A DNA stretch of 64,000 nt from CAYPLH01 sp964411505 (GTDB taxonomy: Bacteria; Bacillota; Clostridia; CAYPLH01; DUMO01): NCBI GenBank assembly GCA_964411505.1, contig CAYPLH010000009.1, positions 1 to 64,000 of the forward strand. The letters run 5' to 3'. Under the pieces are notes generated by a model. The model was not told the DNA's origin, did not search any database, and saw only the letters and a list, made by a program, of their open reading frames with translations. Shown here piece by piece: positions 16,145 to 25,896 of this stretch (position 1 is the first letter of the stretch; each line of letters starts with the position of its first letter). The position numbers and the translations under genes are program-made.

Positions 16145-16930
16145 TTATATCATTTTCATTTTCTCCAAAGCTGAAGCAATTACTTCAGCAGAAATTTCTA
16201 GTATCTCCATGCCTGCATCAGGGTTTATTGAAGCCACAGGAAAAACGTGCTGGGTTTCGCCAATGTAGTCATGGCCTACTTCACTAATTTTCATGACGTT
16301 TTTTAGTGAATCAATTTTAAAATCACGGCTTGAGTTTTCAAATTCAAGAGCTGTTTCTTTTGCAATTTCCAATACTTTATCTACAAGATCCTGTCTTCCA
16401 ATTTTTCTCATACCTCCGAGCATAAGGCTGCCTTCACAATTCTTTCCTTTTACTCGTACTTCATACTTTTCCAATATTTTAGCAGTTTCCTCTTTAATAC
16501 CCAACCTAGTTGGAAATACTGCAAGAACCGGTATTCCTGTCCTTTTCATAACTCTTGATGCTGTAAGGAATGCCATTTCCCTAGCTCCTCCATGACAACA
16601 TAATATTACCAACCTTTTAAATCCCATATTTACTATACCCATGCAGATTTCTTCCAAATACTGACCTGCTTTTTGGGGACGCAAATCAACTGTTCCTGGC
16701 CATACTCTAAGTCCGCCAATCCAAGAATAGGAAACTAGTGGAAACACTACCGCTCCGGTCAGTTCAGAAATACACTCTGACATTCCTAATGCTATATAAC
16801 TATCGCATCCTAATAACAGATGTGGCCCATGTTGTTCAATTGCACCTACCGGTAATACGGCGGTATCATTTTCAGAATTATCTAACTGATAAAGATCCTC
16901 TGGAAACATGTTTTCAAAATAAGTTGCCAT
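16145..16930 (-). CDS. Creatininase-family amidohydrolase
   Basis: This 261-aa protein has the metal-site pattern PVGAIEQHGPHLLLGCD (E32, H34, D43) and CCHGG (H113), matching metal ligands of creatininase-family enzymes. The later HAGxxETS segment is degraded: the aligned stretch reads KGKNCEGSLM, so the catalytic His of creatininase is replaced (Lys161 by my alignment). Family members hydrolyse cyclic or linear amides. The substrate here is unknown. The gene is 10 bases downstream of a paralogue that lost the metal ligands, and both follow sugar-transporter permeases. Confidence 0.85.
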   Translation of the reverse strand: MATYFENMFPEDLYQLDNSENDTAVLPVGAIEQHGPHLLLGCDSYIALGMSECISELTGAVVFPLVSYSWIGGLRVWPGTVDLRPQKAGQYLEEICMGIVNMGFKRLVILCCHGGAREMAFLTASRVMKRTGIPVLAVFPTRLGIKEETAKILEKYEVRVKGKNCEGSLMLGGMRKIGRQDLVDKVLEIAKETALEFENSSRDFKIDSLKNVMKISEVGHDYIGETQHVFPVASINPDAGMEILEISAEVIASALEKMKMI

Positions 16931-16940
16931 ATTCCCCTCC

Positions 16941-17717
16941 TTATTTTAATCCTCTGTCAGGACGTCTTCTTGACAGATAGTAGTTGTAATCTTTTAATGA
17001 ATCAACAGCTATATTTTTTTCATCAATCCATTTATATATATCGTTAATTGTCTCTTCTATATAAATATTTTTTGCAGGTAAAACCTCATAATCGCCTTCT
17101 TCATATAATAAACCGATATTACCAAACTTCTTAAGCTCTCTTATAATACCGATGCTTTTTCTTTCTGAAAACTTACCTAAATGCTTTCTGTTTTCTTCAA
17201 TTAATCTTTCGCAAACGTCATCTTTGCCTAAAAGCTTTAGACATGCTGCAACAAGTGAAGTTTCCCTTTCATTAGCATTGCTAGGAGATTCCATCGGAAT
17301 ATGATCCGGATTAATCCATGCAATAGCTATACCTTCGTTTTGGAAAAACTCTGAGATCAAATAATAAAATTCTTTAAAATAACCAACAAACATTATCCTT
17401 CTAAAACCATTTGCAACTAATTCTTTACTTAAATCATAACAAAGGTCATATAAAATATCATGGTTAATATCAATTGTTCCTTTAAGGCAAGCAGTATTGT
17501 AGCAAGTAGAATAAGATACAGGCGGAAGGCAGTAACCATTGTTCTTTTTTGCAAATTCATTTGCTATTGCACATGCAACATGAGTACGAGCTCCCATTGG
17601 TAGATGAGGTCCAAGTCTTTCTACACTTCCAATTGGAATAAAAACCAGATCTCCACCATTTTCTATATATTTTCTACATTCTCTGGATGTAATCTCCATT
17701 AACTGTACAGTTTCCAT
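16941..17717 (-). CDS. Creatininase-like paralogue lacking metal ligands
   Basis: This 258-aa protein aligns along its length with its neighbour at 16145. The metal-site segment reads PIGSVERLGPHLPMGAR: Glu33 is kept, but the His is Leu35 and the Asp is Arg44. The HGG segment reads GYFKE, with Phe114 at the metal-binding His. In contrast it keeps NERETSL (149-155), close to the family ETS motif that the neighbour has lost. It is unlikely to bind the usual metals alone; a regulatory or structural partner in a heteromer is a reasonable guess. It starts 20 bases after the permease stop. Confidence 0.8.
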   Translation of the reverse strand: METVQLMEITSRECRKYIENGGDLVFIPIGSVERLGPHLPMGARTHVACAIANEFAKKNNGYCLPPVSYSTCYNTACLKGTIDINHDILYDLCYDLSKELVANGFRRIMFVGYFKEFYYLISEFFQNEGIAIAWINPDHIPMESPSNANERETSLVAACLKLLGKDDVCERLIEENRKHLGKFSERKSIGIIRELKKFGNIGLLYEEGDYEVLPAKNIYIEETINDIYKWIDEKNIAVDSLKDYNYYLSRRRPDRGLK

Positions 17718-17737
17718 TGCAAACCTCCCAAATTTTT

Positions 17738-18628
17738 TTACCCTTTAAGAGCTCCTATCATTACCCCTTTTGCAAAATACTTCTGAAGAAATGGAAAAAC
17801 ACATAGGATCGGTATGGTTGCCACCATAGATGCAGCATATTTGACTGTCTGCTTAACTGCCTGCCTGTCTGTAGCAGCCGAATAATCTACTACCAATTCA
17901 TTAAGTGCCATATCTTGCTTAAGCAAAATTTCTCGAAGTATTAGCTGAAGGGGAAACTTATCTCTCTTATTGATAAAAATTGATGCCTGGAACCAAGAAT
18001 TCCAGTGTCCTACTCCATACCAAAGGGCTATTACAGCTATTACCGCTTTTGATAAGGGCAGGATAATCTTAACCAACACTGTAACATGTCCTGCGCCATC
18101 TAAATACGCTGACTCTTCCAATTCCACCGGAATACTTTCAAAGGATGTTCTCATAACAATAACATTGTACGTACTGATAGCACCCGGTATTATGAGCACC
18201 CAAAGTGAATCTCTCAAACCCAGTGCATTAACGCAAAGATAATAAGGTATTAGCCCCCCATTAAAAAACATAGTTATTACAATTAAAATCATCACATATT
18301 TCTTCCAGAACACATTTTTTCTTGAAAGGAAATAAGCAGCTATGCTTGTAGCAATTATATTAATAGCCGTTCCTACAAAAGTAACAAATATTGTATTTTT
18401 ATAACTGTTAATCATAAATCGAGTTTTAAATATGCTCTCATATGCACCTAGATCGAACCCCTTTGGAAAAAATAACAATCCCCTGTGTCTCATAAATAAT
18501 GTAGGATCACTAATAGAGCCAAAAGCCACGAATATTAGCGGGTACAGTGTAATTAACATAACAAAAAACAAAAACACTACATTTAAGTTGTCAAATATTA
18601 TTTCTCCAATACTTCTTTTCTGAAACAT
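17738..18628 (-). CDS. Carbohydrate ABC transporter permease (LplC/YtcP type)
   Basis: This 296-aa protein has six transmembrane segments and the binding-protein-dependent permease loop EESAYLDGAGHVTVLVKIILPLSKAVIAV (EAA motif, near 190-215). It ends with LQKYFAKGVMIGALKG, the typical C-terminus of the LplC subfamily. It pairs with the permease at 18642. No ATPase is in the operon, as usual for this class, which borrows a shared MsmX-like ATPase. Confidence 0.9.
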   Translation of the reverse strand: MFQKRSIGEIIFDNLNVVFLFFVMLITLYPLIFVAFGSISDPTLFMRHRGLLFFPKGFDLGAYESIFKTRFMINSYKNTIFVTFVGTAINIIATSIAAYFLSRKNVFWKKYVMILIVITMFFNGGLIPYYLCVNALGLRDSLWVLIIPGAISTYNVIVMRTSFESIPVELEESAYLDGAGHVTVLVKIILPLSKAVIAVIALWYGVGHWNSWFQASIFINKRDKFPLQLILREILLKQDMALNELVVDYSAATDRQAVKQTVKYAASMVATIPILCVFPFLQKYFAKGVMIGALKG

Positions 18629-18641
18629 AATTAGTTCTCCT

Positions 18642-19598
18642 TTACCAAAGACTGTTTTCAGAAACTTTTCTTGAAACAGTATTGGCTAAAATTAATAAGG
18701 CAAAATTCATTACAGAGTTGAATAACCCAACTGCAGCACTGGCACTGTAATTTAGTTCGTTAAGCCCTTTTCTATAAACATAGGACGAAACTACATCAGC
18801 CGTTTCATAAATAGCTGGACTATATAAAAGAATTATTTTTTCAAATCCAAGACTAAACAAGTGCCCTATTTTAAGAATCAATAATATTGTTACAGTAGGT
18901 CTTATTCCCGGCAAAGTTATATGCCACATTTGCTTCCAACGGTTTGCACCGTCAATTACAGCTGACTGGTATAGCATTGGATCTATTGCTGATATTGCTG
19001 CGACGTAAATAATTGAGCTCCAACCGCAATCTTTCCAAATATCAGATATTATATAGATACTTCTAAAATATTGAGGTCTAGACAAGTAAGGTATAGTCCT
19101 CATACCAAATAAAGCAGTAATTTGATTTATTAAGCCATCCGATGCTGTAAAGTCCTTGATCATACCGCAAATTACAACCATAGCAATAAAGTTAGGTATA
19201 TATGAGACTGTCTGAACATATTTTTTATAAGTTAAATTGCGTACTTCATTCAATAAAAGAGCAAATATAATGGGTGTTGTAAAACCAAAAATTAGCTGAT
19301 ATATATTTATAAGGAGCGTATTGCGCATTGTTCTTACAAAAAAATAACTGTTAAAAAAATTAGTGAAATGCTTGAATCCCACCCATGGGCTTTTCAAAAA
19401 ACCAAGTCCTGGTGAGTAACTCTTAAATGCTATCTGCAATCCATAGTATGGCCAGTAGTGAAATATGAGGTAATACGCGATAACCGGCAATATAAGCAGA
19501 TATAGATACTTGTTTCTTTTAAAATCAGTCTTTAACTCATAGCTCAAAGTTTGTTGCGGCACCGGTTTCATTGTATTTTGCTTTTTAGTGCTAAACAT
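18642..19598 (-). CDS. Carbohydrate ABC transporter permease (LplB type)
   Basis: This 318-aa partner permease has an N-terminal cytoplasmic stretch, about six membrane helices and the EAA-type loop YQSAVIDGANRWKQMWHITLPGIRPTVTI. The N-terminal YLLILPVIAYYLIFHYWPYYGLQIAFKSY pattern is typical of LplB. It lies 13 bases upstream of the LplC-type gene. Confidence 0.9.
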   Translation of the reverse strand: MFSTKKQNTMKPVPQQTLSYELKTDFKRNKYLYLLILPVIAYYLIFHYWPYYGLQIAFKSYSPGLGFLKSPWVGFKHFTNFFNSYFFVRTMRNTLLINIYQLIFGFTTPIIFALLLNEVRNLTYKKYVQTVSYIPNFIAMVVICGMIKDFTASDGLINQITALFGMRTIPYLSRPQYFRSIYIISDIWKDCGWSSIIYVAAISAIDPMLYQSAVIDGANRWKQMWHITLPGIRPTVTILLILKIGHLFSLGFEKIILLYSPAIYETADVVSSYVYRKGLNELNYSASAAVGLFNSVMNFALLILANTVSRKVSENSLW

Positions 19599-19666
19599 AT
19601 GATTACTCCTCTTCGTAAATTTCTTTTAGGGGGAAAGTTTACCTTTCCCCCTAGAAAAAATCAGCC

Positions 19667-21295
19667 TTATTTACTAAAATGAACATCCAACAGTTTTTGG
19701 TAGATATCCAATGTTGTCTGAAGTCCAATGTCATCCAGAGTTTTAAGATATTGATCCCAGTCTTTAAGACTGTCTTTTTCCAGCACAAAGGTCAAGTAGG
19801 CTTGCTCCTGGTAGGTTTTTAGTTCAGGTGTTATACCCGCCAATTTTTCGCTATCCTCAGCACTTTCTCTTAAGAAAGGCATTGTGTATTGAGCAGATTT
19901 GCTAATCGACCAAGTTTTTACAGCATTGACCATTGCAGGGTCATTATTGTCTGCAGCAAATCTTCTAGGATCTGCCATGAAAGCTCCATCAGCATAACCT
20001 CTTGAATATTTTGCTTTAGATTGGAAGAAAGTCCATCCATCGGGATTGTTATAAATGTTATCAGTATACATTAAAGATCCGTCTGATTTCTTTTCGTATG
20101 ATACTCCTTCAATACCCCATTCATTTAACAGCACTCCTTCTTCACTATAGGCAAAATCAAGAAGCCTTGCTGCAATTTCAGGATGCTTACAGTTGGAAGT
20201 AATCATACCCAACATGCTTCTCACATTATACGGTGAACCAAAGGCATCATTATCATATCTTGGAGTGTCCCCCTTATTTAGTACAGGGAACTTTGCTGCA
20301 ACCAGTTCATAATTGGGATCCGACGCTTTTCCTGCTTCTACCAACATGGAGAAGTTTGAGGGCATTGCAGATGTAGATCCTGCTTGACCAGTTGCCATCT
20401 TACTTTCTACCATTTCACGAGAAACAGTTGCATAGTCAACGTCCACCAAACCTTCCTGATACCATTTGTTCCAAGTTTCAAGCATTTTTTTGTAATTATC
20501 TTCTGCAGGTCCATAGACCACTTTTTTATCTCTTATATAGTAACCATTATTAAAATTAGAGTGATTTGTATCATAAGCGCCAATTATAAAAGGTACAGTT
20601 GATACATAAGTATAAGGAGCCTGAACGCCCTTATCTTTGAATGCTTTAAGAACAACATACCAATCATCAATTGTTTCAGGTACGCTTAAGTTTAATTCTT
20701 TGAGCCAGTCTCCTCTTAGAGCAGGTCCAATCAGAACATATGACTGATCTGGTATAAAAGGGAAGCCTGCAATCTGGCCATCTAGTGTTTTAACCATACT
20801 TGCAAAATTTGGATTCTCTTCAAGATATTTTGAGTAATTAGGGGTGTAACCTTTTTCCATAAAATCATTTAGAGGATACACTACTCCATCGGCAATTGCT
20901 TTTGTAACGCCACCGGGGTACTGTCTTTCCCATCTGTATTCCATTATGTCAGGCATCTCATTGGCAGCAATAATCAAAGCAAATTGATCATAGTCTGCAG
21001 GATGCACATATTCGACATTGATTCCGGTTATTCTTTGCAGCTCTTTAGCGTACTCAGTCTCTCCTAAGTTGGTATAGTGAGCTGACAAATTCGGATTCAT
21101 CATAAACCAATACGTAAGTGTAACGTCAGTTTCAAGTGGAAATGGTCCTGCATAGGGATCTTCTTTTGGTTCAGTCCCACTACTTGTCCCAATAGTACCA
21201 TCATCAGTTTCTGTCTTAACACAGCCTATCATAGCAGTGCACAGCATAAACACTGTCAGTAAAACTGATAAGATTCTTAAAATTCTACGGTTCAT
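19667..21295 (-). CDS. Extracellular sugar-binding lipoprotein (LplA type)
   Basis: This 542-aa protein has a signal peptide ending in lipobox MIGC and a Thr/Gly-rich linker. A family 1 solute-binding fold of the large LplA class follows (TLTYWFMMNPN; MPDIMEYRWERQYPGG; substrate-facing aromatics such as GYYIRDKKVVYGPA). It delivers an oligosaccharide or related solute to the two permeases downstream. Its own promoter lies at 21366-21395. The ligand cannot be read from the sequence. Confidence 0.9.
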   Translation of the reverse strand: MNRRILRILSVLLTVFMLCTAMIGCVKTETDDGTIGTSSGTEPKEDPYAGPFPLETDVTLTYWFMMNPNLSAHYTNLGETEYAKELQRITGINVEYVHPADYDQFALIIAANEMPDIMEYRWERQYPGGVTKAIADGVVYPLNDFMEKGYTPNYSKYLEENPNFASMVKTLDGQIAGFPFIPDQSYVLIGPALRGDWLKELNLSVPETIDDWYVVLKAFKDKGVQAPYTYVSTVPFIIGAYDTNHSNFNNGYYIRDKKVVYGPAEDNYKKMLETWNKWYQEGLVDVDYATVSREMVESKMATGQAGSTSAMPSNFSMLVEAGKASDPNYELVAAKFPVLNKGDTPRYDNDAFGSPYNVRSMLGMITSNCKHPEIAARLLDFAYSEEGVLLNEWGIEGVSYEKKSDGSLMYTDNIYNNPDGWTFFQSKAKYSRGYADGAFMADPRRFAADNNDPAMVNAVKTWSISKSAQYTMPFLRESAEDSEKLAGITPELKTYQEQAYLTFVLEKDSLKDWDQYLKTLDDIGLQTTLDIYQKLLDVHFSK

Positions 21296-21365
21296 TAAAT
21301 TTACCTCCCATTTTTTACATTTTAATTACTTATGCCTCTGCAGAAGCCTTTATACTACACATTCA

Positions 21366-21395
21366 ATTATATTGAACCCGATAGACAAATGTAAA
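21366..21395 (-). promoter_or_regulatory. Promoter of the second transporter operon
   Basis: On the minus strand TTTACA (21390-21395) and TATAAT (21366-21371) are 18 bases apart, about 70 bases before the solute-binding gene. The imperfect -35 fits activation by the AraC-type regulator encoded just upstream. Confidence 0.55.
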
Positions 21396-21431
21396 TTGCT
21401 TGTGTCTGGAATTCATTGATTATATTAAGAA

Positions 21432-21470
21432 ATGCAAATTGATTACTTTCAGAATCAATTTGCATTTTTA
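21432..21470. terminator. Hairpin between regulator and transporter operon
   Basis: Arms of 13 bases (ATGCAAATTGATT / AATCAATTTGCAT) are perfectly complementary, with T-runs on both sides. It likely ends transcription of the regulator gene at 21540. Confidence 0.7.
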
Positions 21471-21539
21471 AGAGTACTTGAGCGGAGTGTATGCTAAAAC
21501 TAAGCCCACGCCTAACTTATGGCTACAAACTTGTAAAAA

Positions 21540-23852
21540 TTAAATACCTTTGTACTTTCCTGGTGTAATTCCATTATACCTTTTAAAAATACGTATAAAA
21601 ACTGCACTGCTGGTATATCCAACCTTTTGACAAATTTCTTGAATACTAAGGGAATTTTCTTTTAAAAGCCTCTTAGCTTCGTTTATCCTGACTTTGTTAA
21701 TATAGTCAACAAGCTTTTCACCTGATTGCTTCTTAAATAGCATAGACAAATAGTAAGGCGTTAGATTAAAGTTATCACCTATACTAGAAACATCAAGATT
21801 TATGTCCATATAGTTTTCAGAAACATACTTCATTATTTCCTTGCTCAGATTGTCTTCACTGCTTAAATCCCTAAGGCTTGAAATATGGTGGCATGCTTTT
21901 GTAAGTAATGCTCTCAAATTATTCTTCATTTCAAAAAGTGTCTGATTGGACAACAAATTCTGAAATGCAGAAATATTGGTATTAATAAAATCTTCATCCG
22001 TATCTTCCATTACCTTTAAAATAGTGTTAGTAATATCATAAATAAATAACTTCCCAATCTCTATTGAAAAACTCTTCTGGGCAAATTTATCTTTTATAAG
22101 CTGCTCTAAAAAATCACTGGCATTTTCGTAATCACCAACCTTTATAAAGTTGCTCAGCTTTTGCTCAATTGTCATTGAATAACCGTAATGATATGATTGG
22201 TTCTTAATTTGAGCATAGGTGATTACAGGAGTCTCTTGGTACACCATTTTATGCTCCATTGCTTCAACCGCTTCATGATATGCTTGTGAGATTCCCATAA
22301 CTGAATGGTGAATATTGCTTATAGAGGATGTAAAATTAATGCTGAAGTTGTTGCCAATCGCTTCCTGAGCCTTTGTTATTGTTTCTGCCAATTTTTGGAC
22401 TGGATTGGTATTACCTGCATTAAAATTGACTACACTTGTTAAAAGTCCATCAACTTCAACAAAATAAACTTTGTAATTATTTTTAACCATTTCTTCAATG
22501 ACATTATTAATTATATACTTTTCAAAACTTAAATCTTCGGTCGAAAACCCGATATCCTCGTTAGAATGTTCCCCATAAACCTTTTCCATAAAAAATGTGC
22601 AAACAATAAACGATTTATTCTCAAAAGAGACATCATATTGGTTCAATAATGCTTCTATCGATATTGGGCTCTTATAATTACCCTTTATTAACCTTATAAG
22701 ACAACTGTTGCGTAGAATGTTTGTCTGTTTTTCCAGCTTCTGAACAGTTTTCTTGTTTTCTTCTATTGCAGAGTTCAATGATTCTCTTATTACAATGTAT
22801 TCATTTTTTTCTCTATCAAAGGATAATCCTACCTTTTCCTTGATATCCTCAATAATGCAACGTACTGGAGTGTAGTTCTTTTTTGTAAATATAAATGCTA
22901 CCACACCGCCAATCACCATACAAAGAATAATCCCAATTGCAGAAAAATTTCTAATATACTTAAGCTTCTCATAGAATATACTGTCAGGTATTATAGATAC
23001 ATATTTCCATGTCTTTACCGAAGATGATAGATAAATACCAGTAAAAGGCTCAGATAATCCATCAAGTTTTACAGGCAATAATTCCTGCTCTTTTTCTGTA
23101 TTTTCAAAGGTTATGTTTTGAATGCTATTCATATTTACATTTGATGTTATCGCTTGACCAGTTTCATCCAAAATAAACGTAATTCCCTGGTTTAGCCATT
23201 TTGCATTTTCAAGCATATCAATCAACTTAGCTTCATCAAGCAGTATATTTATTGTTGCATTAATTTCTCCCCAATTTATTATTGGTAGTGCTGTGGAAAG
23301 ACTAACAACATTCATTGTCTGTCCATTATCCAATTTGCCCCCCCGTATTCTGTAATTCAACGTTTTTGAATTGTTTAAGTATTGAATAAATTCATCATAG
23401 TCCATCATATTTTTAAGCAGAGAAAATTCATAAAAGTCCTTGCTTCTAGCAACATGAGTTATTGACATAACGGTATCTGTATTCTTAAAATAAATGTAAA
23501 TATCATCGATTAAATCGTTTGCTTTCCTGTAATCAGCAAGATCGTTTTTAAGCTCATACAAATTGAATTGATCTCTTGTTCCAAAGTCAGATTCAACTCT
23601 AACTGCAGTAGTAAGTCTTTGATTTAGTGATATTTGCGTCGCTATGCGTTTTATTTCCTCCATCCTAGAATCTACAGTCTCTTTGAGCTGACTGAGCATG
23701 GCAAAATTGGATCTATTAACTTCACCTCTTACTATATTCTGTGAGTACTGGTATATAACTCCACTAATAATAATTGGCACAAGCAATATAGATATATACG
23801 ACAATAACCAGCTTAAAAATAAACTTTGTTTTTTTAAAAAGTTTTTAAACAT
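21540..23852 (-). CDS. Membrane AraC-family sensor-regulator (YesS-like)
   Basis: This is a 770-aa one-component regulator. A transmembrane helix (about 12-33) and a second at about 300-320 flank an extracellular sensor region of some 265 residues. A cytoplasmic linker with coiled coil follows. The C-terminal AraC double helix-turn-helix (about 670-768) has DVSSIGDNFNLTPYYLSMLFKKQSGEKLVDYINKVRI and LSIQEICQKVGYTSSAVFIRIFKRYNGITPGKYK. Relatives control adjacent sugar transporters in response to extracellular ligand. The transporter operon immediately downstream is the obvious target. Confidence 0.9.
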   Translation of the reverse strand: MFKNFLKKQSLFLSWLLSYISILLVPIIISGVIYQYSQNIVRGEVNRSNFAMLSQLKETVDSRMEEIKRIATQISLNQRLTTAVRVESDFGTRDQFNLYELKNDLADYRKANDLIDDIYIYFKNTDTVMSITHVARSKDFYEFSLLKNMMDYDEFIQYLNNSKTLNYRIRGGKLDNGQTMNVVSLSTALPIINWGEINATINILLDEAKLIDMLENAKWLNQGITFILDETGQAITSNVNMNSIQNITFENTEKEQELLPVKLDGLSEPFTGIYLSSSVKTWKYVSIIPDSIFYEKLKYIRNFSAIGIILCMVIGGVVAFIFTKKNYTPVRCIIEDIKEKVGLSFDREKNEYIVIRESLNSAIEENKKTVQKLEKQTNILRNSCLIRLIKGNYKSPISIEALLNQYDVSFENKSFIVCTFFMEKVYGEHSNEDIGFSTEDLSFEKYIINNVIEEMVKNNYKVYFVEVDGLLTSVVNFNAGNTNPVQKLAETITKAQEAIGNNFSINFTSSISNIHHSVMGISQAYHEAVEAMEHKMVYQETPVITYAQIKNQSYHYGYSMTIEQKLSNFIKVGDYENASDFLEQLIKDKFAQKSFSIEIGKLFIYDITNTILKVMEDTDEDFINTNISAFQNLLSNQTLFEMKNNLRALLTKACHHISSLRDLSSEDNLSKEIMKYVSENYMDINLDVSSIGDNFNLTPYYLSMLFKKQSGEKLVDYINKVRINEAKRLLKENSLSIQEICQKVGYTSSAVFIRIFKRYNGITPGKYKGI

Positions 23853-23947
23853 TGTCTCAGCTACCTTTTCTCCACTTTTTAAACAAATGCCGTTTTAAAA
23901 AAAATGATCTCCTAGAATAAAGGTAATAACCGATATTCCCTTCAGTG

Positions 23948-25846
23948 TTAGCATACGAATTCAATCTTACCAATGTTTATGATGCAATCACAAAAAACTT
24001 CCACCTCAATCTTCGAAATATCCTTTACAGGATAAGAACTCTCCCAAACAAATTCATAAAAGGTTCCGTTACTTAACTTTATTGGAAGAGTATTCATAGA
24101 GACTTCTATTAATAAGTCATCCACACTATAGCGCTCTCTTCTGTCACTCATATGCCTATCCCACTTCACATCTTTGTTGGAAATGTTGCTTCCGTAAATA
24201 ATCGGAATTTTTTCAACAGCACCATTATTATAACATATTAAGTACTGTCCAATAAAGTATTTTTCTTTTTCAATAAATACCCCATCTTCAAATATCTGGT
24301 ATTGCATAAACAAATCAGTTGAGTGTGAGATTTTTAGGCAATTGTTTCTTTTTAACTTATTTGTATTTTTATACTTATATAGCTCAGTTAATGCATAGTC
24401 CCTGACCGCTTCAAATTGGGAGTCATCATACTCTGGTTGCCAAAACATTATAGATGAGTAGACCATATTAAACAAAAAACCATTTCTTTGTAGATTCTCT
24501 TCTTTCAATCTACTCCAATTTGATATTATTGCACCTCCCATACCCCGCTTAATTCTTTCCTTCCAATTTGGGAAGGCATATCCCACAAAATTACCATATG
24601 CTACGTTAAAATTATGTCTTAGCAAATCTTGCTCAAGATCGCTATTCATTGCCCAGTACCAGTGGAATACACTGATGTCTTTGGGTATCATTTCAATTGC
24701 TTTATAGGTTGCAGGAATAGTACAATAGTACTCTCCTGTATCATAGCTTCTTACTGTCCTCTTCGCCCCGCCAGTATTGCCATTTATGTTTTTTGCATTA
24801 AGAAGTTTATCTCCCCATATGATCATCTCTACTCCATGTTCTTTAAGGTAATCATATATCTTGTTAATATCATCAGCAAAAATTCGGTGTGCTTCTTTGT
24901 TTTTGCACTTTTCGCAAAGCCCTATAGAGTAATATTCATCATGACCCATATTGATTTGCTGTGGCCGAAAGACTTCTATGACTTCATCTAGCAGTTCAAA
25001 CAAAAGCTTATAAGAATCTGGGTTAGATGGGCAGTAGGTATCCGGGTAAGGATCTTCGACCCTTTCCCTAAGCTCTGGATATGCCGTCAGAAGGTAGTCG
25101 CTATGGCTAAGTGATGGCATTTCAGGGATTACATTCATATCTCTTTTTTTGCAGTATTCTACCAGATCTTTTACTTCATCCTGCGTCAGAAACTCTCCTC
25201 CACCATTTTCAACGTGTATTGAGTTTTTCTTCCATCTATAAGTATGCTCTTGAATTTTCTTGGTCTTCCCAGAATATTCGCTCATTTCCTTGCAGTACGA
25301 GACCCATTTTTCATTTATTTCAGGATGTCTCTTATATTCCATCGCTCCTGCAACTTCAATTACTATGGTGTTGTATCTGTAATAGCAAGCCTTATCAACA
25401 AAATGCTTGAAATAATCTATATCATCTCTGTGAGGCAGGTATACCTTGACACCTCTTATAGGACAAACAGGATAGTCATATATTATTCCTTCCTCTAATA
25501 TGAAGCTGTTCTTTTCAAGATACCTAGTCAAAGCAACCGCACCATAAAATAAACCCCTTTGGCTTTGTGCATAAATGAATACATCATCTTTAATATCAAT
25601 AATATACGCTTCTTCATTACAGATAAACTGGATCCCAAAGCTTTTCTCAACCCTTTTTACAACTGTTTCAGGTATCCCAGTTACAAATCTAAAAGTTACC
25701 GCCCCTTTTTTCTTTATACTGCATGAATTTATAAAATTCGAAAAATATTCTTTTATAAAATCATTTTCACATACAGTTACACTGTCATTTCCAAAAGATA
25801 ATTTTTTATCCTTAAATTGTGAATATCTCGGATTAAAACTGAACAT
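23948..25846 (-). CDS. GH20-family beta-N-acetylhexosaminidase-like hydrolase
   Basis: This 632-aa protein has no signal peptide, so it acts in the cytoplasm on imported sugars. The (beta/alpha)8 region includes LTQDEVKDLVEYCKKRDMNVIPEMPSLSHS and the catalytic Asp-Glu pair in INMGHDEYYSIGLCEKC. These match GH20 landmarks, although His replaces the usual Gly before the DE pair. An N-terminal GH20b-like domain precedes the barrel. A C-terminal domain of about 130 residues is unassigned. A preference for N-acetylhexosamines is inferred from the family. It follows the oxidoreductase by about 50 bases. Confidence 0.85.
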   Translation of the reverse strand: MFSFNPRYSQFKDKKLSFGNDSVTVCENDFIKEYFSNFINSCSIKKKGAVTFRFVTGIPETVVKRVEKSFGIQFICNEEAYIIDIKDDVFIYAQSQRGLFYGAVALTRYLEKNSFILEEGIIYDYPVCPIRGVKVYLPHRDDIDYFKHFVDKACYYRYNTIVIEVAGAMEYKRHPEINEKWVSYCKEMSEYSGKTKKIQEHTYRWKKNSIHVENGGGEFLTQDEVKDLVEYCKKRDMNVIPEMPSLSHSDYLLTAYPELRERVEDPYPDTYCPSNPDSYKLLFELLDEVIEVFRPQQINMGHDEYYSIGLCEKCKNKEAHRIFADDINKIYDYLKEHGVEMIIWGDKLLNAKNINGNTGGAKRTVRSYDTGEYYCTIPATYKAIEMIPKDISVFHWYWAMNSDLEQDLLRHNFNVAYGNFVGYAFPNWKERIKRGMGGAIISNWSRLKEENLQRNGFLFNMVYSSIMFWQPEYDDSQFEAVRDYALTELYKYKNTNKLKRNNCLKISHSTDLFMQYQIFEDGVFIEKEKYFIGQYLICYNNGAVEKIPIIYGSNISNKDVKWDRHMSDRRERYSVDDLLIEVSMNTLPIKLSNGTFYEFVWESSYPVKDISKIEVEVFCDCIINIGKIEFVC

Positions 25847-25896
25847 AACTAGTGTCCCCTTTCTATTAATTAGGCTTACAAATATTTAGGCTTATA

